From an uncultured Dehalococcoidia bacterium (GTDB taxonomy: Bacteria > Chloroflexota > Dehalococcoidia > Lucifugimonadales > UBA3495), in assembly GCA_951812535.1 (NCBI GenBank), contig CATOSK010000007.1:124001-188000 (forward strand): a DNA stretch of 64,000 bases, written 5' to 3'. This document shows, piece after piece, positions 33,063-41,269 of this stretch. Made by a program: the position numbers and the translations under genes. The notes under the pieces were generated by a model. That model saw only the letters and a list, made by a program, of their open reading frames with translations. It did not search any database and was not told the origin of the DNA. Position 1 is the stretch's first letter. Each line of letters starts with the position of its first letter.

Positions 33063-33902
33063 ATGACGCAGAGCCACCGCAACGACTACGGGATTGATGC
33101 CTTCGGCCGGTTGGCTGCTCTGCCGGAAGCGGAGATCGACCTGGCCCGCGCCGCCTTTCATATCGCCGGCGCCGAGTACCCCGACCTGGACCTGGAGGAG
33201 CAGTTGGGCCTGCTGGACTCGCTGGCTGCCGCGGCGGCTCGCCGCATCGGGGATGCCGCCGAGCCCCTCACCGCCGTAAACCGCCTCAGCGAGTACCTGT
33301 TCGACGAGGTGGGGTTCTACGGGAACGAACAGGACTACTACAATCCCCGCAACAGCTTCTTCAACGACGTCCTGTCGCGGCGGATGGGGATTCCCATCGC
33401 CCTGTCCCTGGTGTGCATCGCAGTGGGCGAACGGTGCGGAGTGCCCCTGGTGGCCATCGGGCTGCCCGGCCACCTGGTGATCCGCCACCGGAGTGTAGAA
33501 GACTGGTTCATTGATCCCTTCCACGGCGGCATCCTGCTGTCCCGACAGGAATGTGAAGAGCGGCTGCAACAGATGTCCCAGGGGACGGTGTCCTGGGACC
33601 CGTCCTTCCTGACACCCATCGGGAACCGGGAGTTCATAGCCCGGATGCTTAGGAACCTGAAAGCCATCTATCTGGGAGAGCCGGATTACCAGCGGGGGTT
33701 GGCGGTGATGGACCGGCTGATCCTGATCCAGCCCGAAGCGCGGCGGGAGTTGCGGGATCGGGGCCTGCTGCACTACCAGATGCGCAACTTCCAGAGCGCC
33801 CTGGAAGACCTGCAGGACTACTGCGAAACGACGGAAAACCTGCAGGACATTCCCGGCGTTCAAAGGCTGATGGCCCGGATACAGCGGGAAATCGGGCGGT
33901 AA
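33063..33902 (+). CDS. SirB1-like transglutaminase-fold protein
   Basis: 279 residues. Matches the SirB1/transglutaminase-like family with a C-terminal TPR-like part: LSEYLFDEVGFYGNEQDYYNPRNSF, RRMGIPIALSLVCIAVGERCGVPLVAIGLPGHLVI, and later RGLLHYQMRNFQSALEDLQDYC. The fold is that of transglutaminase-like proteases, but activity of SirB1 proteins is unproven. Often found near release-factor or quinone genes, as here, though on the other strand. Confidence 0.9.
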   Translation: MTQSHRNDYGIDAFGRLAALPEAEIDLARAAFHIAGAEYPDLDLEEQLGLLDSLAAAAARRIGDAAEPLTAVNRLSEYLFDEVGFYGNEQDYYNPRNSFFNDVLSRRMGIPIALSLVCIAVGERCGVPLVAIGLPGHLVIRHRSVEDWFIDPFHGGILLSRQECEERLQQMSQGTVSWDPSFLTPIGNREFIARMLRNLKAIYLGEPDYQRGLAVMDRLILIQPEARRELRDRGLLHYQMRNFQSALEDLQDYCETTENLQDIPGVQRLMARIQREIGR

Positions 33903-33978
33903 CCCCTGCTACAATCTCAGGAACCCAGCTTCCGCCCTGTAACCCTTTTCCCAAACCACTCAATCCAAGAGGTCTGCC

Positions 33979-34752
33979 ATGCGTCTGGAAAGAAAGGTGG
34001 CCATCATCAGCGGCGGCGCGCGGGGAGTGCGCAGCGGCGTCCCGGGGATGGGAGCGGTGGAAGCGAGGATGTTCGCCCAGGAGGGAGCCAAAGTCGTCAT
34101 CGGGGATATCCTCGAGGACGAGGGGCAGGACTTGGCACAGCAGATCCGTGACGCCGGCGGCGAAGCCATCTTCGTACTCCTGGATGTAACGGTGGAGGAA
34201 CAGTGGGAGACCGCCGTCGCGGCTGCGGTGGAAAACTTCGGTACGGTGAATGTCCTGGTCAACAACGCCGGAGTCAGCGGCCGGGGCCGGGTGGAAGAAG
34301 TCTCCGCCGAAGAATGGGACCGGGTGATGGACATCAACGCCAAGGGAGTCTTCCTGGGAACGAGGGCGGTGATTCCAGCCATGCGTCAAGCGGGAGGCGG
34401 GTCCATCATAAACATCTCCTCCCAGCTGGGATTGGTTGGCACGGACAACAGCAGCCCTCAGTACCAGGCGTCCAAGGGCGCGGTGCGGCTGCTGACCAAG
34501 GCCACAGCCATCCAATGCGCCCGGGACGGCATCCGCTGCAACTCGGTTCACCCCGGCCCTATCGCAACCCCCATGACGGAGGAGGGCCGGGGTGACGAGG
34601 AACGGGTCCGGCTGCTGGTCTCCAGGACTCCGCTCGGGAGGTATGGTCGCCCCGAGGAAGTGGCCTACGGGGTGTTGTTCCTGGCGTCAGATGAATCGTC
34701 CTTCATGACCGGCAGCGAGCTGGTGATCGACGGCGGGTGGACGGCCCAGTAA
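33979..34752 (+). CDS. Short-chain dehydrogenase/reductase (SDR)
   Basis: 257 residues, classical SDR that uses NAD(P)H. Motifs: VNNAGVSG, the catalytic Ser in NISSQLG, YQASK (Tyr-x3-Lys), and HPGPIATPM. The glycine-rich cofactor loop reads SGGARGVRSGVPGMG, with about six residues inserted relative to the usual TGxxxGxG. The C-terminal SSFMTGSELVIDGGWTAQ is normal. Substrate unknown. Confidence 0.93.
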   Translation: MRLERKVAIISGGARGVRSGVPGMGAVEARMFAQEGAKVVIGDILEDEGQDLAQQIRDAGGEAIFVLLDVTVEEQWETAVAAAVENFGTVNVLVNNAGVSGRGRVEEVSAEEWDRVMDINAKGVFLGTRAVIPAMRQAGGGSIINISSQLGLVGTDNSSPQYQASKGAVRLLTKATAIQCARDGIRCNSVHPGPIATPMTEEGRGDEERVRLLVSRTPLGRYGRPEEVAYGVLFLASDESSFMTGSELVIDGGWTAQ

Positions 34753-34803
34753 TCAGGCGGGCGGCGCCATCGGCCACACCAACCTTGAAGGGGGTACGGG
34801 ATA

Positions 34804-35316
34804 ATGGGAATTTTGACCGGCGACATGAAGCGGGTGATCCGGCAGCAGCGGATCGGTTTCGTGGCGACCGTGTGCCCCGACGGCACTCCCAACCTTTCTC
34901 CCAAGGGGACGGCGGCGGTGTGGGACGACGACCACCTGGTCTTTGCCGACCTGGCATCGCCGGGCACAATGGCCAACCTGCGGGCCAACCCGGCTCTGAA
35001 ACTCAACCTGGTGGACCTTTTTTCGCGGAAGGGATACCGCTTCAAGGGGACGGCGCTCATCATTGAACCTGTACAGGACAAAGAGCTGTTCGACGAGATA
35101 CGCCGCGCCTTCGAGACCGGCTCCCGGGGACTCCACCAGGTCCAGCTTGCCTCCAGCGCCTGCGCCTTTGTGTTGGTCAACGTGGAACGGGCGCTGCCGC
35201 TGGTCTCTCCCGCCTACGTATCCGGCAAGACGGAGGGTGAGACCCGGGAAGACTGGGCCCGGTACTGGGCATTGGTCCACGAAGACCGTATGGAAGAACT
35301 GGCGGTGGGGGAGTAG
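34804..35316 (+). CDS. Pyridoxamine 5'-phosphate oxidase-like flavoprotein
   Basis: 170 residues with the split-barrel FMN-binding pattern: GFVATVCPDGTPNLSPKGT, VFADLASPGTMANLRANPALKLNLVD, then RFKGTALII. This group includes general stress FMN/F420-binding reductases; it lacks the residues of true PdxH. It follows the SDR gene by 51 bases in the same direction and may be transcribed with it. Confidence 0.88.
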   Translation: MGILTGDMKRVIRQQRIGFVATVCPDGTPNLSPKGTAAVWDDDHLVFADLASPGTMANLRANPALKLNLVDLFSRKGYRFKGTALIIEPVQDKELFDEIRRAFETGSRGLHQVQLASSACAFVLVNVERALPLVSPAYVSGKTEGETREDWARYWALVHEDRMEELAVGE

Positions 35317-35393
35317 GGCCGCTCCCACTTGTGGTTACAGTAGCCGTCCTTGACAGCGGGCAAGAAGGGTCAATAGTATAGGAATGTCCCCGC

Positions 35394-35467
35394 TGGGGAT
35401 TAGTCTAGCGGTAGGACGCCTGACTCTGGATCAGGTAGCCCCAGTTCGAATCTGGGATCCCCAGCCA
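35394..35467 (+). tRNA. tRNA-Gln (anticodon CTG)
   Basis: Acceptor TGGGGAT (35394-35400) pairs with ATCCCCA (35457-35463); discriminator G, encoded CCA at 35465-35467. Anticodon stem CCTGA/TCAGG with loop CTCTGGA gives anticodon CTG at 35426-35428. T-arm CCCAG-TTCGAAT-CTGGG and a D-arm with AGCGGTAGGA are in place. T-first acceptor is typical for tRNA-Gln. Confidence 0.95.
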
Positions 35468-35729
35468 TCATGCACTGCAGCCGGAACTCCTTCCCCGCCC
35501 CTTCGGATTACCTTCCTCCCACCCCTTGTGGCATTTCCGGTCTTCTACCGTTCCGTGATGATGTCGCCGGTTTCCAGCCTGGTATCCTCTGCTTGCTGCT
35601 CAACGCAGTCGCTCCTCCAACAGGCCCCAACCGGGTTTCCACAACCCGTTTCTGCCGTTTCCCGTGCATCTGAAACGCCCAGGAAACCGTACTAAAGTGT
35701 TGCAACCATACGGGCAAGGCTGTGGGGTC

Positions 35730-37379
35730 ATGGAAAGAGCCAATAGGAGCGGAGTCCTGGGCATTATTGGAGCGTTGACGGCCGGATTCGTGCTGATATC
35801 GTCCATGGCCTGCTTGGGCATGAACGAACCAACCGTCGCCGTAGAAAACCCTCCAGCGGCTTCCCCGACTCAAGCCGAGGCGCCCGCGCCGGCTCCTGGC
35901 AATACAGTTGAGCCCGCACCGGCGGATTCGCCGGAGGAGGCCGGCAGGGCGGCCGCCACTCCCGTTCCTTCAACCGCGACGCCCGACCCTACGGAAGCGC
36001 AGTGGCCCACCCCCGTCACGGAGTACAGCTCCACCGGAAACATGTGGCTGTTTTTCTCCGGGGAAGGTTACAACCCCGACGACACCTACGAGGCCATCAC
36101 GCTCGCCACCGTCAACGAGGACAAGTCGATGGTGCCGGTGATGATCGAGATGCTGCGGTTCTTCTGGGACGAGGACCTCTTGATCGAGACCAGTGCGGCC
36201 ATCTCCCTGATAACGGGCGAGGAGTTCGGCGGCGTGGTCGGCGACTGGAGCCAGTGGATGGAGTGGCTGGGCAGGAACGCCGGCGAGTACCAGCCCCCCA
36301 AGGGGTATGTGGCCTGGAAGAGCACCCTCATGGGCCTCATCGACCCCAGGTTCGGGGAGTTCCTCCTCCCGGCGGAGAATGGCTCCCGGATAAACGTGGC
36401 CGAGATCGCGTGGGGAGGCGTCATCCCCGACGGGATTCCGGACCTTCAGAACGCCCCGGTAGTCGGGGCCGACGGGCAGGACTACCTGCTGCCCGGCGAC
36501 CGGGTCTTCGGCGTGTCCATCAACGGTGAGCACCGGGCCTACCCCCTCCGCATCGTGAACGCCCACGAGATGGCCAATGACGTTCTGGGAGGCGAACCCA
36601 TCGCCCTGGCCTATTGAACCCTCTGCGGCACCGGAATCGTGTATTCCGCCAGGATCAACGGGGAGCCAACCACCTTCGGCACGTCCGGGATGCTGTACCG
36701 AAGCAACAAGGTGATGTACGACCGGCTGACCAACTCCCTCTGGAACCAGCTCACCAGTGAACCTGTCATCGGGCCGTTGTGGGACTCGGGGATAAAGCTG
36801 GACTTCTTTCCCGTAATGCTTACCACCTGGGAGGAATGGCTGGAGCTTCATCCCGACACCACCGTCCTCAAGCAGGACACGGGAATCTACGAGGCCGATT
36901 TCTATGTGCCGGAGGACAGCCCGAACGCGATCTATTACAACTATTTCACCGTGCCGGAGACGATGTTTCCCGTGCCGGACCGGAGCGACCAACTGGAGAC
37001 CAAGGACGTGGTGCTGGGTGTCCAGCTGAACGGCAGCTACAAGGCGTATCCCTCTGCGTTGCTGCGGGAGCGCCGGGTGGTCAATGACGTGGTGGGTGGC
37101 GGGGAAATAGTGGTATTGGGATCGGCCGGAAGCCAGGGGGCGAGGGCCTACTACCGGAACGGCCTGTCGTTCCAACTGTTGCCCGGGGACGACGGCGGTG
37201 ACTCCGGCATCCCACCGGCAATTGCCGACGCGGATGGGGGAACGTGGCGGGTAACCGAGGAGTTCCTGGTCAACACTTTGGATGAGTCGGAGACGTTGGC
37301 GCGGATACCCACCCACATGTCCTTCTGGTTCGGATGGTTCCAGTTCCACCCGGACACGGAACTGTACCCCGGCCCCTGA
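35730..37379 (+). CDS. DUF3179 lipoprotein with one in-frame TGA in the CxxC motif (candidate selenoprotein)
   Basis: 550 codons broken once, by TGA at 36615-36617 (codon 296). N-terminus: lipoprotein signal (TAGFVLISSMAC) and a Pro/Ala/Thr linker to about 95. The C-terminal 300 residues are DUF3179. At the core the frame reads ALAY-TGA-TLCGTGIVYSARI, then FGTSGMLYRSNKVMYDRLTNSLW and LTTWEEWLELHPDT; in the family this core is Y-C-x-L-C-G-T-G, so the TGA stands at the first Cys of a C-x-x-C pair, giving Sec-x-x-Cys. A 6-bp hairpin with G at loop position 2 follows. Function of DUF3179 is unknown; the motif suggests redox or metal chemistry outside the membrane. Alternatives: pseudogene or base error. 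If TGA is a stop, the product ends before the conserved core. Confidence 0.82.
36632..36648 (+). promoter_or_regulatory. SECIS-like hairpin in the DUF3179 gene
   Basis: CGGAAT pairs with ATTCCG (6 bp) around the loop CGTGT; GGC (36627-36629) could add a lower stem with GCC (36648-36650) at the cost of the closing pair. The loop starts 21 bases after the TGA and has G as second base, followed by T, as in bacterial SECIS elements. Judged by eye. Confidence 0.52.
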
Positions 37380-37515
37380 CCGAGCTGCGGCGCTGCGCCG
37401 GTTCCTGGATACGTCAAGGGAATGCCCGATGTCTGGTTGCCCCGCCGCATTGACATCGCCCGGTGGTGGCTGCACAAGTATCCGGCGCGGTGAGCCGGCC
37501 GGTCGTCCGGCGAGG

Positions 37516-37534
37516 GAATAGCCCGGGGCTATTC
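37516..37534. terminator. Palindrome between convergent genes
   Basis: GAATAGCCC and GGGCTATTC pair around one G, so at least the central pairs must open. It overlaps the stop codon of the FAD oxidase gene and follows the DUF3179 gene by 136 bases; a shared terminator is possible. Confidence 0.35.
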
Positions 37535-38722
37535 TTCCACTGCCCGGGCGGCGGAAAGGAAATCAGCGTCGGCGAAATCCGCAAACCGGTCGGGGAGGAA
37601 CTCGCTCATGTCGGACACGACCTGGGTTGAACCACGGCAGATGTAATCGGCGATGATGCGGCCGGTAACCGGTCCCAGGTGGATGCCCTTGGTGGTGTGC
37701 CCGGTTGCCAGCAGCACGCCTTCCCGTCCCGGCACCGGGCCGATAATCGGTTTGCTGTCGGGACTCAGGGGACGGGACCCGGCCAGTTGCTGCACCAGCT
37801 CGGCCCGCTCCAGGTCGGGAAAGACGTCTATGGCCCGCTGCATGATTTCCAGCCGCGCCGATTCGGTGGGCTGGCGGTCGAACTCCTCGCCCCAGAAAAG
37901 CTCCTTCTGGTCGTAGTCCCGCCCGCCGGTGCTGCCTACGCTGGTGAAGCCGTCCATCCGGCTGACCATGTGCCCCCGCTTGGGAGAGCTTATCAGCACG
38001 GGAAGGGGTTCGCCGGGATAGCTCAGCAGCAGCCGCTCGCCCTTCATCGGACGGACCGGCACCGGGAAGTCCAGCCAGGGCGTGAATGCCCTGCTCCAGG
38101 TCCCGGCCGCCACCACCACCGTGCCGCAGTGGATTTCCCCGGAAACGGTCTTGACGCCGGACACCCTCGTGCCATTGGTGATAAGGCCGGTTACTTCCCG
38201 ATAGAGGAGGTTCGCCCCCTTGAGCTCGGCGCCCCGTCCCAGTGCAAGGTTGAGGCGGTAGCTGTCCAATTGCGCGGACTCGTCCTCGTAGACGGCTCCG
38301 ACGATGGAGTCGGACAACCGGGGTTCAATGCCATGGACCTCGCTGGCGTCAATCCAGTGCATCTTGACGTGAGGCTGCTGCCACACCATCAGGCTCTTGA
38401 TCAGATCGGCTTCGTCGTCGTCCAGGGCCAGCCGGAGGGAGGGGCGGCGCTGGTAGAGCAGGTCCATGCCGGTGGCGGCTTCCAGTTCAGGGACAATCTG
38501 CTGAAACTCGGCTGAAGAGGCCCGGGCCATCTGGAACGACGCCCCGGGGGAGAACTCGGCGCCCAGCAGGCTCAGGGAGCCGGTAGCATGGGCGGATGCC
38601 CCGCTGCCGATGGCTTCCCGTTCCACGAGTATTACGTTAACGCCTTCCCGGGCCAGGTAATAGGCAGCCGAGCAGCCGACCACCCCGGCGCCAATGACAA
38701 CCACGTCCGCAGTTTCAGGCAA
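37529..38722 (-). CDS. FAD-dependent oxidoreductase of the DAO (glycine oxidase-like) family
   Basis: 397 residues. The FAD-binding GxGxxG motif is at the N-terminus (VVVIGAGVVGCSAAYYLA), followed by the Glu of LVERE; the C-terminal GVLLATGHTTKGIHLGPVTGRIIADYI is the second FAD/substrate region of D-amino-acid oxidase-like enzymes. It would oxidise an amine or amino acid with O2; substrate unknown. TTG start at 38722 with AGGAGG 8 bases upstream. Confidence 0.92.
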   Translation of the reverse strand: MPETADVVVIGAGVVGCSAAYYLAREGVNVILVEREAIGSGASAHATGSLSLLGAEFSPGASFQMARASSAEFQQIVPELEAATGMDLLYQRRPSLRLALDDDEADLIKSLMVWQQPHVKMHWIDASEVHGIEPRLSDSIVGAVYEDESAQLDSYRLNLALGRGAELKGANLLYREVTGLITNGTRVSGVKTVSGEIHCGTVVVAAGTWSRAFTPWLDFPVPVRPMKGERLLLSYPGEPLPVLISSPKRGHMVSRMDGFTSVGSTGGRDYDQKELFWGEEFDRQPTESARLEIMQRAIDVFPDLERAELVQQLAGSRPLSPDSKPIIGPVPGREGVLLATGHTTKGIHLGPVTGRIIADYICRGSTQVVSDMSEFLPDRFADFADADFLSAARAVEE

Positions 38723-38892
38723 TTTTCTGCCCTCCTGTGGGTGTTTTCGGGATTATCCCCGTGGGGTGCTCGGAGTGTCAATCCGGGGGTGCTTGCAATA
38801 TCCGTGTTTGCAATCTTGATGAGCGGGGTTAAACTGAGTCAGCCCAGCCCGGAGCATTATTGCATCCGGCGCGAATCACCAGGAGGCCTTCC

Positions 38893-40260
38893 ATGGAAAT
38901 CACTAGGCGCATTGCCGAGTACGTGACCGGGGCCACCATCGAGGACTTCCCTCCCGATGCGGTGGAAGCGGCCAAGGGAGCAATCATGGACTGCCTGGCC
39001 TGCATGTTGGCTGGAAGCCGGGAATCGCTGGCCGACATCCTCTGCCGCTACGCCGCTGCCGAAAGCGCTGTTCCCGTGGCAACCGTCGTGGGCCGCGGAT
39101 TCAGGACCTCGCCGGCCAACGCCGCCCTCGTCAACGGGGCCATGGCCCACGCCCTGGACTACGATGACATTACCCAAATAACCAAGACCCACCCCACCGC
39201 CGTCCTGCTTCCGGCGGCCCTGGCTGCCGCCGAGGAAACCGGGGCTTCCGGCCGGGATATGCTGCTGGGCTACATGACCGGTTTCGAGGTGGCCTGCGCC
39301 CTCGGCGAGACCCTGAGCGAAGCCTATTACGACGACCTGGGCTGGCATCCCACCGGCCCGCTGGGGGCGGTCGGAGCCGCCGCCGCAGCCGGCCGGACAA
39401 TGGCGCTGGACCAGGAGCAGATGGCCATGGCCGTCTCGTTGGCCGCCTCCCAGGCATCGGGACTCCGCCAGAACTTCGGCACCATGACCAAGCCCTTCCA
39501 CGCCGGAGACGCCGCCCGGGCCGGAGTGGTGTCGGCCCGGCTCGTGCGGGAGGGTTTCACCGCCAGCCAGGATGCCCTGGAAGGACGGTTCGGATTCATC
39601 CGGGCTTTCTCGGGCGGTCAGGACTTCAACCCCGGGCAGGTGGCGGAAAACCTGGGGAACAAGCATTACCTGGTGGAGTCGGGCATCGAAATAAAGAAAT
39701 ACCCCTGCTGCGGGAGCGCCCACCTGGCCCTTGACGCCACCTTCGACCTGCTGTCCCAAGGCTCGATTGATCCCGGCGCAGTGGACAGGATCGAGGTGAT
39801 GGTCGACTTCGACCCGCCCCGCTCGTTAATCCACTCGCGTCCGGTATCGTCCCTGGAAGGAAAGTTCAGCATGCAGTATTGCCTGGCGGCTGCCCTGCTG
39901 GACCGCCGGGTGGGTCTCCAGTCCTTCACCGACGGGCAGGTGCTGCGCCCCGAGGCCCAGGCGCTGATCCCCCGCATAGACATGCGCCGCATCCCGGGCA
40001 ACGAGGGCCGGCCAAGCTGGACCGAGGGCTACCATGAAGTGGAGGTTCGCCTGAAGGATGGCAGCATACTACGCCAACAGGCTCACCGCGCCGCCACCGG
40101 AGCCCTGCGGGGCGTGACCATGGAAGACATCCGGGAGAAATTCCGCGACTGCGCCTCCCAGGCCCTGCCCGGCGCGGCCGCGGCGGAGGTCCTGTCTCGC
40201 CTGGACCGCCTGGAAGAAGAGGAACCGGTCAGCAGCTTGACTGACCTGATCCAGGGCTGA
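38893..40260 (+). CDS. MmgE/PrpD family protein
   Basis: 455 residues of the 2-methylcitrate dehydratase/immune-responsive-gene-1 fold. Marks: IMDCLACMLAGS, NAALVNGAMAHALDYDDI (with the conserved H-x-x-D-x-D), GAVGAAAAAGRTM, KPFHAGDAARAGVVSARL and KKYPCCGSAH. PrpD itself dehydrates 2-methylcitrate in propionate catabolism, but in this very diverse family the substrate cannot be assigned. ATG 38893 follows AGGAGG by 6 bases. Confidence 0.92.
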   Translation: MEITRRIAEYVTGATIEDFPPDAVEAAKGAIMDCLACMLAGSRESLADILCRYAAAESAVPVATVVGRGFRTSPANAALVNGAMAHALDYDDITQITKTHPTAVLLPAALAAAEETGASGRDMLLGYMTGFEVACALGETLSEAYYDDLGWHPTGPLGAVGAAAAAGRTMALDQEQMAMAVSLAASQASGLRQNFGTMTKPFHAGDAARAGVVSARLVREGFTASQDALEGRFGFIRAFSGGQDFNPGQVAENLGNKHYLVESGIEIKKYPCCGSAHLALDATFDLLSQGSIDPGAVDRIEVMVDFDPPRSLIHSRPVSSLEGKFSMQYCLAAALLDRRVGLQSFTDGQVLRPEAQALIPRIDMRRIPGNEGRPSWTEGYHEVEVRLKDGSILRQQAHRAATGALRGVTMEDIREKFRDCASQALPGAAAAEVLSRLDRLEEEEPVSSLTDLIQG

Positions 40261-40285
40261 GGTTCCTGCCTTCTCCGCCGGAATA

Positions 40286-40317
40286 AGCAGGGGCCGGTCA
40301 TAGAACCGGCCCCTGCT
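40286..40317. terminator. Bidirectional terminator between convergent genes
   Basis: AGCAGGGGCCGGT and ACCGGCCCCTGCT form a perfect 13-bp stem around a 6-base loop, 25 bases from both flanking stop codons. No strong T-run. Confidence 0.75.
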
Positions 40318-40344
40318 GACTTCCAGGAACCTTGGGCCGTCCGG

Positions 40345-41130
40345 TTACGCGCTGGCGAAAATCTCGTTGGCAATGTCCATCGCGCCCCGGGCGAAGGGGA
40401 TTCCGGCGTACAGCGTCATGTGCCCGAATACCTCGATGACTTGGTCCTTGGTGAACCCGATGTTCAGGGCGCCTCGGATATGGCTCCGCAGGGGCCCCTC
40501 GCGGCCCAGCGCTGCCAGGCACGTCATGGTGCAGATGCAGCGGCTGGGGAGATCAAGCCCCGGCCGCGTCCAGGTCGCCCCCCAGTAATATTCTCCCGTG
40601 GTCCGCCCCAACTCCCTCTCGGCGTCCGTCGGCGGGGCCGGCCGCGCTCCGGAGCCCGTGCCCATGTAGCTGCGCCGGAACTCCTCGCCCCGCTGGAAAA
40701 GGCTGTCCGGGTCCTCGTTGGGGTCGTGGATGCGGGCCGGGGTGAAGTCTATCCCACGCTCCTCGAAGACCTGCCTGCACAGGGCCAGGGCCTGGATGCC
40801 CGCCGGTGCCCCTCCATACCAGGTGTCGTGGATGATCAGCTCCACCACCTGCTCCGGGGTCAGTCCAATGTTCAGCGCGTTTCCCAGGTGGCGCTTCAAC
40901 TGCACCTCCCGGTTCAACACGATGAGGCACGACAGCGTGATCATCTCCCGCTGCACCGGCGTCAGCGCTGGCCGCGTCCAGATGGTGCCGAACAGCGCCT
41001 CCCCCAGGATCCGTTCCAGGTCCGGCGCGACGTCCCAGGCTCCCGGGGCCGACCCGCCGGTTACTTGCCCGCCCCCAAACATCCTGCGCGTTTCCTGCCC
41101 CCGTTGGTAGCGATCATCCAGTTCACTCAT
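40345..41130 (-). CDS. Carboxymuconolactone decarboxylase-like protein, two AhpD-like domains
   Basis: 261 residues with two copies of the CMD/AhpD helix bundle. Copy 1: LTPVQREMITLSCLIVLNREVQLKRHLGNALNIGLTPEQVVELI. Copy 2: LPSRCICTMTCLAALGREGPLRSHIRGALNIGFTKDQVIEVF. The C-x-x-C of peroxidase-type AhpD is absent in copy 1 and only approximate in copy 2 (CICTMTC), so a decarboxylase/lactonase-like or unknown role is likelier. The start at 41130 has GGAGG 6 bases upstream; longer forms begin with Cys/His-rich residues unlike the family. Confidence 0.9.
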   Translation of the reverse strand: MSELDDRYQRGQETRRMFGGGQVTGGSAPGAWDVAPDLERILGEALFGTIWTRPALTPVQREMITLSCLIVLNREVQLKRHLGNALNIGLTPEQVVELIIHDTWYGGAPAGIQALALCRQVFEERGIDFTPARIHDPNEDPDSLFQRGEEFRRSYMGTGSGARPAPPTDAERELGRTTGEYYWGATWTRPGLDLPSRCICTMTCLAALGREGPLRSHIRGALNIGFTKDQVIEVFGHMTLYAGIPFARGAMDIANEIFASA

Positions 41131-41269
41131 GGCATCCTCCATAGCGGTGCGACCCTGTTCCGGGCCCCGACAGTGTACGGCGGCATACTGGTGGGCGCAA
41201 CAGCCGTGCATTTGGTCCCGGCGGCGATCCGGTAAACGCGGCGCGGTCTGTGGGAGTCCCAGGCAGTCC

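Noticed and set aside
40345-41130. Selenocysteine or peroxidase C-x-x-C in the AhpD-like protein
   Set aside because: The frame is uninterrupted and the C-x-x-C of AhpD peroxidases is not properly placed.
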